From Nonomuraea sp. SYSU D8015 (GTDB lineage Bacteria > Actinomycetota > Actinomycetes > Streptosporangiales > Streptosporangiaceae), in the NCBI RefSeq assembly GCF_008065375.1, contig NZ_VJYI01000001.1, forward strand, positions 124,001 through 188,000: a DNA stretch of 64,000 nt, given 5' to 3'. Of the stretch, positions 24,475 to 34,086 are shown piece by piece. A program made the position numbers and the translations under genes. The first letter of the stretch is position 1. Every line of letters starts with the position of its first letter. The notes below the pieces were generated by a model, which was not told the origin of the DNA, made no database searches, and saw only the letters and a list, made by a program, of their open reading frames with translations.

Positions 24475-27400
24475 ATGGGAACGTCTTCCTTGTCCTCTCC
24501 ACTCGCCGACCTCCAGTCCCGCCTGCCCGAGCTCATGCCGCGCGACCAGCGGCGGCTGCGGCGCAGGCTCGACGGCATGCGCCGGGTGCGCTCCCGCGAC
24601 ACCCGGGACAAGATCGTTGCGGAGATCCTGGCCGACGTGGAGCGGGCCGAGCAACGACTGGTACGGCGCCGCGAAGCCGTACCAGTCGTGAAATATCCGG
24701 AAAACCTGCCGGTCTCGCAGCGCAAAGACGACATCCTCGAGGTCATCCGCGACCACCAGGTCGTGATCATCGCCGGCGAGACGGGGTCGGGCAAGACCAC
24801 ACAGATCCCCAAGATCTGCCTCGAGCTCGGCCGCGGCGTACGCGGCCTGATCGGCCACACCCAGCCCCGCCGCATCGCCGCCCGCACGGTCGCCGAGCGC
24901 ATCGCCGAGGAGCTCGGCACCCCGCTGGGCGAGGTCGTCGGCTACAAGGTCCGCTTCACCGACCAGGCGAGCGACCGCACCCTGGTCAAGCTCATGACCG
25001 ACGGCATCCTGCTGGCCGAGCTGCAGAACGACCGCATGCTCGACCAGTACGACACGCTGATCATCGACGAGGCCCACGAGCGCAGCCTCAACATCGACTT
25101 CATCCTCGGCTACCTGAAACAGCTCCTTCCCAAACGCCCCGACCTCAAGGTCGTCATCACCAGCGCCACGATCGACCCCGAGCGGTTCTCCCGCCACTTC
25201 GACGACGCGCCGATCGTCGAGGTCTCCGGCCGCACCTACCCCGTCGAGGTCCGCTACCGGCCGCTCGACGAGGACGACGACCAGACGCAGGGCATCGTCG
25301 ACGCCTGCCAGGAGCTGATCGCCGAGGGCCCCGGCGACATCCTCGTCTTCCTCTCCGGCGAGCGGGAGATCCGCGACGCCGCCGACGCCCTCACCAAGGC
25401 CGAGTTCCGCAACACCGAGATCCTCCCGCTCTACGCCAGGCTCAGCGCCGCCGAGCAGCACCGCGTCTTCCAGCGCCACACCGGTCGCCGCATCGTCCTG
25501 GCCACCAACGTCGCCGAGACCTCGCTCACGGTCCCGGGCATCAAATACGTCGTCGACCCCGGCTACGCCCGCATCTCCCGCTACAGCCACCGCACCAAGG
25601 TGCAGCGCCTGCCCATCGAGGCCATCTCGCAGGCGAGCGCCAACCAGCGCAAGGGCCGCTCGGGCCGCACCTCCGACGGCATCTGCATCCGGCTGTACGA
25701 GGAGGAGGACTTCCTCAACCGGCCCGAGTTCACCGACCCCGAGATCCTGCGCACCAACCTGGCGTCCGTCATCCTCCAGATGACCTCGATCGGGCTCGGC
25801 GACATCGAGGCGTTCCCCTTCGTCGAGCCGCCGGACCGCCGCCAGGTCAAGGACGGCGTCAACCTGCTGCACGAGCTGGGCGCGTTCGACGCCCACGGCA
25901 AGCTCACGCCCATCGGCCGCAAGCTGGCCGGCCTGCCGGTCGACCCGCGCCTGGGCCGCATGGTGCTGGAGGCGGAGAAGAACGGCTGCCTGCGCGAGGT
26001 CATGGTGATCGCCGCCGCCCTGTCCATCCAGGATCCGCGCGAGCGGCCCAGCGACAAGCAGCAGCAGGCCGACGAGAAGCACCGCCGCTTCGCCGACCCC
26101 GAGTCGGACTTCATGGCCTACCTCAACCTGTGGAACTACCTGCGCGACAGGCAGAAGGAGTTGTCCTCCAGCGCGTTCAGGAGGCTCTGCAAGGCCGAGT
26201 TCCTCAACTACCTGCGCGTACGCGAGTGGCAGGACATCTACAGCCAGCTGCGCCAGTCGCTCGGCGTCCAGCCCAACAGCGCGCCCGCCGACCCCCACCA
26301 CGTGCACGCGTCCCTGCTCGTCGGGCTGCTGTCGCACATCGGCGTCAAGGACGCCATGGAGAAGCGCGGCGCCGACGGGCGCCGCCCGATCCAGGAGTAC
26401 ATCGGCGCCCGCAACGCCCGCTTCGCCATCTTCCCCGGCTCGTCGCTGGCCAAGAAGCAGCCGCAGTGGGTCATGTCGGCCGAGCTGGTCGAGACCTCGC
26501 GCCTCTGGGCCCGGGTCAACGCCAAGATCGAGCCTGACTGGGTCGAGCCGCTCGCCCAGCACCTCGTCAAGCGCACCTACTCCGAGCCGCACTGGGAGAA
26601 GAACCAGGGCGCGGTGATCGCCCTGGAGAAGGTCACGCTCTACGGCGTGCCGCTCGTGGTCGGCCGCAAGGTCAACTACGGCCGCATCGACCCCGACCTG
26701 TCTCGCGAGCTGTTCATACGGCACGCCCTGGTCGAGGGCGACTGGGACACCCACCACCGCTTCCTCAAGGACAACCGCCGGCTCCTGGAGGAGGTCGAGG
26801 AGCTGGAGAACCGCGCCCGCCGCCGCGACATCCTGGTCGACGACGAGACGCTGTTCGACTTCTACGACCAGCGCATACCCGCCGACGTGGTCTCCGCCCG
26901 CCACTTCGACTCCTGGTGGAAGAAGGCCAGGCAGGAGACGCCCGACCTGCTGACGTTCTCGCCCGAGATGCTGGTCAACGAGGGCGCCGACGTGAGCGCC
27001 CGCGACTACCCCGACACCTGGAAGCAGCTGGGGCAGCGGATGAAGCTGACCTACCAGTTCGAGCCGGGCGCGGACGCCGACGGCGTGACCGTGCACGTGC
27101 CGCTCCAGGTGCTCAACCAGGTCAGCTCCGACGGCTTCGACTGGCAGATCCCCGGCCTGCGCGAGGAGCTGATCACCGCGTTGATCCGCTCACTGCCGAA
27201 GAACCTGCGCCGCAACTTCGTGCCCGCCCCCAACTACGCCAAGCAGGTGCTGGCCGCCGTCAAGCCGGGCGGGGAGCCGCTGCTGGAGGCCGTGGAGCGT
27301 GAGCTGCTGCGGCTCACGGGCATACGCGTGCCACGGGACGCCTGGCAGCTCGACCAGGTGCCCGACCACCTGCGGATCACATACCGGATCATCGACGAGC

Positions 27401-28344
27401 GCAAGCGCACGGTGGCCGAGGACAAAGACCTCGACGCGCTCAAGCGCCGCCTCGCCCCGCGACTGCGCCAGACGCTGTCGCAGGCCGGCGACGACCTGGA
27501 GCAGACGGGCCTGCACACGTGGAGCTTCGGCCGGCTGCCGAAGGTGTTCGAGCAGGGCCGGATGAAGGGCTATCCGGCGCTGGTGGACGCGGGCGACTCG
27601 GTGTCGATCAAGATTTTCGAGACGGAGGCCGAGCAGCGCCGCTCCCACTGGCCCGGGGTGCGGCGGCTGCTGCTCCTCAACGTCACCAACCCGGCCAAGT
27701 CCCTGCTCGGCGGCCTGTCCAACCAGGCCAAGCTGGCGTTGTCGCGCAGCCCGCACGGCGGGGCGGTGGCGTTGTTCGACGACGTCGTCAACGCGGCCGT
27801 CGACAAGCTGATGCTCGACGTCGGCGGCGCGGCGTGGGACCCGGTCGCCTTCGACCGCCTCTACCAGCACGTCCGGGCCAACCTCTACGACACGGCGGCG
27901 GACGTGCTGGCGAAGGTGGAGCAGATCCTGTCGGTCTGGCACGAGGTGAATTCCCGGCTGGCCGCCCTCCGCCCGAGCGCCGCCACGGACGACATCCGCG
28001 ACCAGCTCGGCCATCTGATCCACCCGGGCTTCGTCACGGCCACGGGCCACCGCCGCCTGTCCGACCTCCTCCGCTACATCCGGGCCATCGAGCGCCGCCT
28101 CACGAAGCTCCCCGAGGATCCGTGGCGCGACCAGGAGTGGATGGACCGGGTCCACAAGGTCGAGGACGACTACCACGACCTGCTGGACAAGCTGCATCCG
28201 GCGCGGCGGGGAGATCCTGACGTGGTGGAGATCCGGTGGATGATCGAGGAGCTGAGGGTGAGCTTCTTCGCCCAGACGCTCGGCACGCCCACGCCGGTCT
28301 CGGAGAAGCGGATCGCGAAGGCGATGGAGAAGCTCACCCCATAG
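24475..28344 (+). CDS. hrpA: ATP-dependent RNA helicase HrpA
   Basis: 1289 residues, the usual HrpA length. Walker A is GETGSGKTT (101-109), the DEAH box is IIDEAHERS (DEAH at about 198-201), and motif III is SAT. The helicase C-terminal domain has the NQRKGRSGRT motif VI. After it come the HA2 and OB-fold domains and the long HrpA-specific C-terminal region. HrpA is a DEAH-type 3'-5' RNA helicase linked in E. coli to mRNA processing and ribosome rescue. I chose the ATG at 24475 over an upstream in-frame start at 24394, as only the shorter form has a family-like N-terminus. No operon partners. Confidence 0.92.
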   Translation: MGTSSLSSPLADLQSRLPELMPRDQRRLRRRLDGMRRVRSRDTRDKIVAEILADVERAEQRLVRRREAVPVVKYPENLPVSQRKDDILEVIRDHQVVIIAGETGSGKTTQIPKICLELGRGVRGLIGHTQPRRIAARTVAERIAEELGTPLGEVVGYKVRFTDQASDRTLVKLMTDGILLAELQNDRMLDQYDTLIIDEAHERSLNIDFILGYLKQLLPKRPDLKVVITSATIDPERFSRHFDDAPIVEVSGRTYPVEVRYRPLDEDDDQTQGIVDACQELIAEGPGDILVFLSGEREIRDAADALTKAEFRNTEILPLYARLSAAEQHRVFQRHTGRRIVLATNVAETSLTVPGIKYVVDPGYARISRYSHRTKVQRLPIEAISQASANQRKGRSGRTSDGICIRLYEEEDFLNRPEFTDPEILRTNLASVILQMTSIGLGDIEAFPFVEPPDRRQVKDGVNLLHELGAFDAHGKLTPIGRKLAGLPVDPRLGRMVLEAEKNGCLREVMVIAAALSIQDPRERPSDKQQQADEKHRRFADPESDFMAYLNLWNYLRDRQKELSSSAFRRLCKAEFLNYLRVREWQDIYSQLRQSLGVQPNSAPADPHHVHASLLVGLLSHIGVKDAMEKRGADGRRPIQEYIGARNARFAIFPGSSLAKKQPQWVMSAELVETSRLWARVNAKIEPDWVEPLAQHLVKRTYSEPHWEKNQGAVIALEKVTLYGVPLVVGRKVNYGRIDPDLSRELFIRHALVEGDWDTHHRFLKDNRRLLEEVEELENRARRRDILVDDETLFDFYDQRIPADVVSARHFDSWWKKARQETPDLLTFSPEMLVNEGADVSARDYPDTWKQLGQRMKLTYQFEPGADADGVTVHVPLQVLNQVSSDGFDWQIPGLREELITALIRSLPKNLRRNFVPAPNYAKQVLAAVKPGGEPLLEAVERELLRLTGIRVPRDAWQLDQVPDHLRITYRIIDERKRTVAEDKDLDALKRRLAPRLRQTLSQAGDDLEQTGLHTWSFGRLPKVFEQGRMKGYPALVDAGDSVSIKIFETEAEQRRSHWPGVRRLLLLNVTNPAKSLLGGLSNQAKLALSRSPHGGAVALFDDVVNAAVDKLMLDVGGAAWDPVAFDRLYQHVRANLYDTAADVLAKVEQILSVWHEVNSRLAALRPSAATDDIRDQLGHLIHPGFVTATGHRRLSDLLRYIRAIERRLTKLPEDPWRDQEWMDRVHKVEDDYHDLLDKLHPARRGDPDVVEIRWMIEELRVSFFAQTLGTPTPVSEKRIAKAMEKLTP

Positions 28345-28478
28345 GGTCCCGGGGCGGGGGCGGCGGTCCTCGCGTCACGCTCCGGACGCATGGAAAAATC
28401 CCCCTTGAGGTCGTTTGGCGGGGTTTCCATCCAGTGCCCGGCTTAACGTGGTGAGACAGGATTCGAGCAGGGGGATCG

Positions 28479-29132
28479 ATGATCAAGGCTGTGGTGTTCG
28501 ACGTCGGGGAGACGCTCATCGACGAGACACGCATCTGGGCGCGCTGGGCCGAGCGGCTGGGCGTGAGCAGCTTCGTGCTGATGGGCGCGCTCGGCGGCAT
28601 GGCCGCCCTTGACCGCCCGCACGCGGACGCCTTCGAGCTCATCAAGCCCGGGTTCGACCTGGACGCGGAGGAGGCCGCCTGGGAGCGTGACGACCCCACC
28701 GGCCTGCGCAACCACTTCGACGCCGACGACCTCTATCCGGACGTGCGCGAGGCGCTGGGCGCGCTGCGCGCGGCCGGCTACCGGGTGATCATCGCCGGCA
28801 ACCAGCCGAAGCGCGCCTACGACGCGCTGGTCGCGATGGACCTGCCGGCCGACTCCGTGCACACCTCCGAGGGATGGGGCGTGTCCAAACCGGAGCCTGA
28901 GTTCTTCGCCAAGGTGGCCGCGGTCGCGGGACGAGAGCCCTCCGAGATCCTGTACGTGGGGGACCGGCTCGACAACGACGTGCTCCCCGCGGGCCGGGCG
29001 GGCATGCGCACAGCCCTGCTCCGCCGCGGCCCGTGGGGTTACCTGCACGCCGCACGCCCGGAGGCGGCGGACGCCGACGTGATCGTCGACGATCTGCACG
29101 GCGTCCTGCCGGCGGCGCGCCTGCTCACCTGA
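28479..29132 (+). CDS. HAD-superfamily hydrolase
   Basis: 217 residues with HAD motifs VFDVGETLID (nucleophile Asp near 8), IIAGNQPKR (motif II with Asn in place of the more usual Ser/Thr-Asn order), GVSKPEPEFF (motif III Lys), and VGDRLDNDV (motif IV). The second motif-I acid is Glu (DVGET), so phosphatase chemistry may differ from the DxD type; DxGxT/E is common in this HAD branch. The helical cap fits subclass IA. The stop overlaps the convergent acidic protein gene by 8 bp. The 130-bp gap after hrpA holds no recognisable signal. Confidence 0.82.
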   Translation: MIKAVVFDVGETLIDETRIWARWAERLGVSSFVLMGALGGMAALDRPHADAFELIKPGFDLDAEEAAWERDDPTGLRNHFDADDLYPDVREALGALRAAGYRVIIAGNQPKRAYDALVAMDLPADSVHTSEGWGVSKPEPEFFAKVAAVAGREPSEILYVGDRLDNDVLPAGRAGMRTALLRRGPWGYLHAARPEAADADVIVDDLHGVLPAARLLT

Positions 29133-29448
29133 GGTCCTCACCGGGGTCGATGCGGACGGCGCGCTCCTCGGCCGACAGGTCGTCGTCGTCGACGCCCCAG
29201 TCCTCGCCGATCTCCTCGTCCTCCAGGTCCGGCTCCAGCCCCGCGTCCGGCTGGGTCAGCCGGTGCTTGGGCCGGGGCTCGCGGAGCCGGTCACGGGCCT
29301 CCCGCCGCAGCCGCTCGTCGAGCGTGTCCCTGCGCCGCGGGTCGTCCCCGACGACCTCGTGGTGCAGGCCGAGATCCTCGGTCCATTCGCGGACCTCGAT
29401 GTCCTGCTCGTCGCTCAGGCCGAATCGGTCCGGAGGTTTTTCGGTCAT
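29125..29448 (-). CDS. Small acidic protein resembling DUF5709
   Basis: 107 residues, strongly acidic with interspersed Arg. The LDERLRREARD segment, an RLTQPDAG core and the C-terminal DWGVDDDDLSAEERAVRI block resemble DUF5709 proteins (LDERL..., RLVAPDEG..., DVGVDGG...SAEEAA...). No catalytic residues are evident and the family's role is unknown. It follows the hemerythrin gene by 33 bp on the same strand and may share its transcript. Confidence 0.6.
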   Translation of the reverse strand: MTEKPPDRFGLSDEQDIEVREWTEDLGLHHEVVGDDPRRRDTLDERLRREARDRLREPRPKHRLTQPDAGLEPDLEDEEIGEDWGVDDDDLSAEERAVRIDPGEDLR

Positions 29449-29481
29449 ACGCGTCCCCTACCCAGGGACAAGCGCGGAATC

Positions 29482-30024
29482 CTAGGACTTGGCGTGCCTG
29501 AGCGCCTCGGCCAGCTCTTCCTTGCCCATGCGGGATCGGCCGGGAATGTCGGCCTTCTGCGCCTGCTCGTACAGCTCGGACTTCGACGGGCCGGCCTGCT
29601 GGGGGACGCTGAGCGCTTTCAGCTCCTCGCCCCTGCGCTCCGCGAACGCCTTGCCGAGCTCCTTGAGCTTCTTGTCCCCGACCGACTTCGCCAGCATGGG
29701 GAGGATCTTGGTCTCCTCCTCCTCGACGTGGTGTTTGACGGACTGCTCGAGCTCCTGCAGCGTCTTGCGGAACTCCGGCGTCCCCGGTTCGGAGCGGACG
29801 AGCGCGTCGAGGAGGATCTCGGCCTGCTTGTGCTCCTCGACGCTGTGGTGCGCGTCGATGCCCGGGTAGACGCGGTCCTCCTCGGCGCGGGCGTGCGCGA
29901 TCAGGAGGGCGTGCAGCTCGGCCACGGTGGCCTTCGAATCGCCCTGCTGCTTCTTCAGGCGCTCGAAGAGCGACTCCACGGTCCTGTGGTCTTTGGTGAT
30001 CAGGGTGATGACGTCGGTTGCCAT
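29482..30024 (-). CDS. Hemerythrin-like protein with Rho-N-like C-terminal helix pair
   Basis: 180 residues. Four iron-ligand helices are visible: DHRTVESLFERL, HALLIAHARAEEDRVYP, HHSVEEHKQAE and HHVEEEETKILPM, with the His/Glu spacing of the hemerythrin HHE fold. The last 35 residues (SKSELYEQAQKADIPGRSRM...) match the short Rho-N/ChDMP-like module found at the tails of actinobacterial stress proteins. Likely roles are O2/redox sensing or iron binding in the cytoplasm. The ATG at 30024 follows GGTGG; an in-frame start at 30069 would overlap the MerR gene stop. Confidence 0.82.
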   Translation of the reverse strand: MATDVITLITKDHRTVESLFERLKKQQGDSKATVAELHALLIAHARAEEDRVYPGIDAHHSVEEHKQAEILLDALVRSEPGTPEFRKTLQELEQSVKHHVEEEETKILPMLAKSVGDKKLKELGKAFAERRGEELKALSVPQQAGPSKSELYEQAQKADIPGRSRMGKEELAEALRHAKS

Positions 30025-30065
30025 GGTGGCCACCGCTACCCAATGAGGCGGCCTCCATTCGTCCG

Positions 30066-30377
30066 TCACTCCAGCTCGCGGAGGCGCGCCCGAGCCTCCT
30101 TCAGCTCCTCGCGGAGCTCGGCGAGCTCCCGCTCCAGCTCGAGGATGCGCCGGATCGCGATGAGGGTCATGCCCTCCTCGGCCATGCGCGTGACGTGCTG
30201 GACGGTCATGATGTCGCGCCGGGAATAGCGCCGCTGGCCGCCGCTCGAACGGCTCGGGCTGATGACGTCGTGCTGATCCAGCCGCCGCAGGTAGGCCTGC
30301 TGGACCTGGAGCATCTCCGCCACCTGCCCGAGGGAGTAGAGAGGGGCGTGCTCGTCGTCGAAGGGCAGATCGGCCAT
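30066..30377 (-). CDS. MerR-family regulator, HspR-like
   Basis: 103 residues. The N-terminal winged helix (YSLGQVAEMLQVQQAYLRRL, then SPSRSSGGQRRYSRRDI) is the HspR type of MerR domain, and the C-terminus is a Glu/Arg/Leu coiled coil (LELERELAELREELKEARARL). HspR-like proteins repress heat-shock genes. Here it directly follows an Hsp20 gene (58-bp gap), so I infer it controls that operon. Two adjacent ATG codons exist; the second (30377) has the better distance to GGAGG. Confidence 0.85.
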   Translation of the reverse strand: MADLPFDDEHAPLYSLGQVAEMLQVQQAYLRRLDQHDVISPSRSSGGQRRYSRRDIMTVQHVTRMAEEGMTLIAIRRILELERELAELREELKEARARLRELE

Positions 30378-30435
30378 CATGACCTCCAAATGGTACCGGG
30401 GCGGGCCTGGGCGCCCGCCCCGGTAGGCGTGCCGG

Positions 30436-30867
30436 TCAGGCCTTGATGGCCTTGGTCTCACCTCGCTGGATCTCCACCTTGCGGGGCTTGGCCCGCTCCA
30501 GCACGGGGATGCGGACGGTCAGCACGCCGTTGGCGTAGCCCGCATCGATCTTGTCGCTGTCGAGGTGCTCGGACAGGTAGACGCGCCGGGTGAAGGAGCC
30601 CATCGGGCGCTCCCGTACGAACAGGCGCTCGTTCTCCGCGACCTCCTCCTCCCGGCGGGCGGTGACGCTGAGGACACCGCGGTCGACCGTCACCTCGATG
30701 GAGTCGGGGTCGATGCCGGGAAGGTCGAAGCGCAGGAGCACGTCGTCGTCGCGGCGAAGCCCGTCCATCGGCATGATGGCGCCCTCGCTGCCGAGCGTCT
30801 CGCGCGTCAGACGGTTGAACTGGCGCTCGAACTCCTGGAAGAACGGATCGATCGAGGTCAAGAGCAT
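30436..30867 (-). CDS. Hsp20/alpha-crystallin small heat-shock protein
   Basis: 143 residues: a short N-terminal arm (SIDPFFQEFERQFNRL), then the alpha-crystallin domain (DDDVLLRFDLPGIDPDSIEVTVDRG ... GSFTRRVYLSEHLDSDKIDAGYANGVLTVRIPV) with the A-x-x-x-N-G-V-L signature, and a short tail with an IPV-type anchor. It acts as an ATP-independent holdase for unfolding proteins. GAGGAGG precedes the ATG at 30867. Upstream repeats at 30903-30930 are candidate operators for the MerR protein encoded next. Confidence 0.92.
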   Translation of the reverse strand: MLLTSIDPFFQEFERQFNRLTRETLGSEGAIMPMDGLRRDDDVLLRFDLPGIDPDSIEVTVDRGVLSVTARREEEVAENERLFVRERPMGSFTRRVYLSEHLDSDKIDAGYANGVLTVRIPVLERAKPRKVEIQRGETKAIKA

Positions 30868-30902
30868 GTCGAAACCTCCTCGATGTTTGCTGGCTTGTAG
30901 CT

Positions 30903-30930
30903 AACTTCCAACTTCAGTTACAGGTTAACT
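30903..30930 (-). promoter_or_regulatory. Candidate heat-shock operator upstream of hsp20
   Basis: A direct repeat AACTTCC/AACTTCA (30903-30916) abuts an inverted repeat AGTTA-N5-TAACT (30916-30930), in a locally A/T-rich stretch 36-63 bases before the Hsp20 ATG. It does not match the HspR HAIR consensus (CTTGAGT-N7-ACTCAAG), so if the neighbouring MerR protein binds here its specificity differs. Confidence 0.4.
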
Positions 30931-30978
30931 CCAGAACTGTATGTAGGCAAGTGCGGTAAGGAGGCTCTCGCCGGGTGG

Positions 30979-32229
30979 TCAGACCTGCTCCAGCCGGGGG
31001 CGGAGCCGGGCCGCCTGCCTGATCGGCCGCCCGGACAGCCGGGCCAGCGCCACGGCCGCGAGCAGCGAGGCCGCCACGCAGACCACGCCGCCGATCTCCA
31101 GGGCGATCCGCGGCCCCAGCGTGTCGCTGAGCCGGCCGAGCAGCGGCCCGCCGAGCGCGCCCGCGCCCGCGCTGACGATGGACAGCGCCGCGATGACCCG
31201 GCCGCGCATCGGCTCCGGGCTGTCGAGCTGCGCCCGCGCCGAGACGGTGGTGTCGATGGCCACCGCGCCCGCCGCGATCGGCAGCATCACGGCCGCGAAC
31301 GTCCACAGCTCCGGCATCAGCCCGCTCAGCGCCTGGGCCACCCCGGTCGCGAACGCCGTGATCAGCAGCAGCCTGATCGTCAGATGTGGCCTGGTCGCGG
31401 CGAGGAAACCGCCCAGCACCGTGCCGACGGCGAACACGGTGGACAGCAGGCCGTACCCGCCGGCGCCCGCCTCCAGGGGGCCCGCGCTCATGGCGGCCAT
31501 GGTCACCTGGTAGTTGCGGCCGACGCTGCCCGAGACGAACCACAGCGCCAGCACCACGAGCAGCCAGGGCGTGCGCAGCACGTACCGCAGCCCCTCCAGC
31601 ACGGCGCCGGGCCGCCGCTCGGTGGCGAGCCGGTGGAACTCCGCGCGGCGCATGGCCGCCACCGCCGCGATCACCACGAAGAAGCTGGTGGCGTTGATGA
31701 CGAACAGGCCGCCGTTCCCCGTGACCGGCAGCAGCGCGCCCGCCAGGCTCATGCCCAGGATCCGGCCGGCGGAGTTCAGGATCGAGCCGAGCGCCATCGC
31801 GTTGGGCAGGTCGGCGGGCGGGACGACCTCGGCGCCGAACCGGCCGAGCGCGGGCCCGCCCAATGCGGTCACCACGCCGCCGGCCAGCGCCACCGCGTAG
31901 ATCGGCAGGACGGACTCGACGCCCGTCAATGCGATGGCCGCGAGCGCGGCCGCCAGCGCCGCCTGTGCGAGCTGTGCGGCGATCACGACGGGACGGCTCG
32001 GCAGCCGGTCCGCCAGCGCCCCTCCCCACATGCCCAGGAGCAGTGTCGGGAGCGCCTGCATGACGAGGCTCAGCCCGACGCTGGTCGCCGACCCGGTCAG
32101 CTGGAGGATGAGCCAGTTGAGACCCAGGACCTGCATCCAGGTGCCGGTCACCGAGATGAGGTCGGCTCCCGCCCACAGCCGGTAGTTGTGATGGCGCAGC
32201 GCGCGAAAAGTTGAGGAAGAGGAGGGCAA
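30979..32229 (-). CDS. MFS transporter (enterobactin-exporter-like branch)
   Basis: 416 residues with about twelve membrane segments and an N-terminus (FRALRHHNYRLWAGADLISVTGTWMQ) typical of the MFS_3/EntS-like exporters. The cytoplasmic loop between helices 2 and 3 has the ADRLPSR motif A. These pumps export small hydrophobic compounds or siderophores using the proton gradient. The start is a TTG at 32229 with an AGGA site upstream. An ABC exporter gene ends 104 bp upstream on the same strand, with no clear link. Confidence 0.85.
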   Translation of the reverse strand: MPSSSSTFRALRHHNYRLWAGADLISVTGTWMQVLGLNWLILQLTGSATSVGLSLVMQALPTLLLGMWGGALADRLPSRPVVIAAQLAQAALAAALAAIALTGVESVLPIYAVALAGGVVTALGGPALGRFGAEVVPPADLPNAMALGSILNSAGRILGMSLAGALLPVTGNGGLFVINATSFFVVIAAVAAMRRAEFHRLATERRPGAVLEGLRYVLRTPWLLVVLALWFVSGSVGRNYQVTMAAMSAGPLEAGAGGYGLLSTVFAVGTVLGGFLAATRPHLTIRLLLITAFATGVAQALSGLMPELWTFAAVMLPIAAGAVAIDTTVSARAQLDSPEPMRGRVIAALSIVSAGAGALGGPLLGRLSDTLGPRIALEIGGVVCVAASLLAAVALARLSGRPIRQAARLRPRLEQV

Positions 32230-32333
32230 AACTTGTCCTAGCCTTGACGATTCACCGGGTTTCCGAACGCGCGGTTCCGGGGAATCGATTCCGGCCAGAC
32301 CGGAATGTGAGGCAGAACACGCCTAAATCAGGT

Positions 32334-34070
32334 TTAAACCGGCTCGAATTCGGGCCGGTCCCTGCTGACGAGCGTCGCGTAGTGGCCACCGCGTGCCATC
32401 AGCTCGTCGTGGGTGCCGCGCTCGACGATCCGCCCGTGGTCGAGCACGACGATCTGGTCCGCGTCGCGCACGGTGGACAGGCGGTGCGCGATCGTGATCG
32501 TGGTACGCCCCCGCGCCAGCGTGTCGAGCGCCTCCTGCACGGCCCGCTCGGTCTGCGTGTCCAGTGCGCTGGTGGCCTCGTCGAGGATCAGCACCGGCGG
32601 GTCGCGCAGCAGCGTGCGGGCGATGGCCAGGCGCTGCTTCTCGCCGCCCGAGAACCGGTAGCCGCGCTCGCCCACCACCGTGTCGTAGCCGTCCGGCAGC
32701 GCGGCGATGTGGTCGTGGATGCGTGCCGCCCGCGCCGCCGCCTCCAACTCCTCGTCCGTGGCCTCCGGCTTGGCGAAGCGCAGGTTGTCCGCGATCGAGG
32801 CGTGGAACAGGTACGTCTCCTGCGAGACCACGCCGACGGCCGCGCTCAGCGTCTCGAACGTCAGCTCGCGCACGTCCACCCCGTCGATCGTCACCCGCCC
32901 GCTCGTGACGTCGTAGAGCCGCGGCGGCAGGTAGCTCAGCGTGGTCTTGCCCGAGCCCGTCTCGCCCACGACGGCCAGGCTGTTCCCCGCGGGGACGGTG
33001 ACGTCCACGCCGGTGAGGGTGGGCGTCTCGCCGTAGGAGAAGTCGACGTCCTCGAAGCGGACCTCGCCGCGGACCCGGTCGAGCGTGCGCGCGCCCGGAT
33101 GGATGTCCACCGGCAGGTCGAGATACTCGAAGATGCGCCCGAACAGCGCCAGCGACGTCTGCACGTCCACGCCGAGCCGCAGCAGCTGCACCGCCGGCCG
33201 GAACAGGCTCGTCTGCAACGTCGTGAACGCCACCAGCGTGCCGACCGAGATGGCGCCGGTGTAGCCGACCGCCCAGTAGATCAGCGCGGGCATCGCGGCC
33301 ATGACGATCTGGATCGACGACTGCCGCCAGCGCCCGGCCATGCTCATCCGCACGCCGAGGTCGGCGAGTTCGTCGGAGCCCCGGCCGAAGCGCTCGGTCA
33401 GCTCGGCGGAGCGGCCCATGGTGCGGCCCAGCAGGATGCCGCTGATCGACAGCGACTCCTGCACCATCGAGGCGATCGTCGCGAGCTTGCGCTGCCGCTC
33501 GGCGGTGATGCGCTTGCGCTCCGTGCCCACCTTGCGGCTGATCCACACGAACACCGGCAGCAGCAGGAGCGAGATCACGGTCAGCCGCCACTCGAGCGCG
33601 GCCATGGCCACGATCGTGGCGATCACGGTGGTGAAGTTCGAGATGAAGGAGGACGCGGTCGAGGTGACGACCTGCTGCATGCCGCCGATGTCGTTGGCGA
33701 TGCGGGACTGCACCTCGCCGGTCCTGGTGCGCGTGAAGAAGGCCAGCGACATGCGCTGCAGGTGCGCGTACACCGCGATGCGCAGGTCGTGCATGACCCG
33801 CTGGCCGACCGTGGTCGAGATCAGCGTCTGCACCACGTCGAACACACTGGTCGTGACCGCCACCGCGATCATGCCCATGGCCAGCAGCGCGAGCAGCCCG
33901 GCGTCCCTCGCCGGGATCGCCACGTCCAGCACCTCGCGCAGCAGGAACGGCGAGGCCAGCGACACCAGTGACGACAGCAGGATGAACGAGCCCACCAGGG
34001 CCAGGCGGCCACGGTAGGGGCGGAACAGCTTGATGATGCGCCGCAGCGGCGCCCGTGGTTCCTCCGCCAA
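32334..34070 (-). CDS. ABC exporter half-transporter (fused permease-ATPase)
   Basis: 578 residues. Residues about 1-315 are a six-helix type I exporter domain. The C-terminal ATPase has Walker A GETGSGKTT, Q-loop, signature FSGGEKQR, Walker B VLILDEATS and the H-loop IAHRLS. It should work as a homodimer or with another half-transporter to export lipophilic compounds. The start is the TTG at 34070, 6 bases after GGAGC. A MarR gene is divergent across about 70 bp, which strongly suggests drug-inducible control. Confidence 0.9.
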   Translation of the reverse strand: MAEEPRAPLRRIIKLFRPYRGRLALVGSFILLSSLVSLASPFLLREVLDVAIPARDAGLLALLAMGMIAVAVTTSVFDVVQTLISTTVGQRVMHDLRIAVYAHLQRMSLAFFTRTRTGEVQSRIANDIGGMQQVVTSTASSFISNFTTVIATIVAMAALEWRLTVISLLLLPVFVWISRKVGTERKRITAERQRKLATIASMVQESLSISGILLGRTMGRSAELTERFGRGSDELADLGVRMSMAGRWRQSSIQIVMAAMPALIYWAVGYTGAISVGTLVAFTTLQTSLFRPAVQLLRLGVDVQTSLALFGRIFEYLDLPVDIHPGARTLDRVRGEVRFEDVDFSYGETPTLTGVDVTVPAGNSLAVVGETGSGKTTLSYLPPRLYDVTSGRVTIDGVDVRELTFETLSAAVGVVSQETYLFHASIADNLRFAKPEATDEELEAAARAARIHDHIAALPDGYDTVVGERGYRFSGGEKQRLAIARTLLRDPPVLILDEATSALDTQTERAVQEALDTLARGRTTITIAHRLSTVRDADQIVVLDHGRIVERGTHDELMARGGHYATLVSRDRPEFEPV

Positions 34071-34086
34071 GTGGTGCTCCTTTCAG

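Noticed and set aside
24367..27096. 909-codon minus-strand frame opposite hrpA
   Set aside because: Composition is the mirror of hrpA codons (Val/Leu/Asp/Gly/Arg-rich with no domain), while the plus strand has all helicase motifs.
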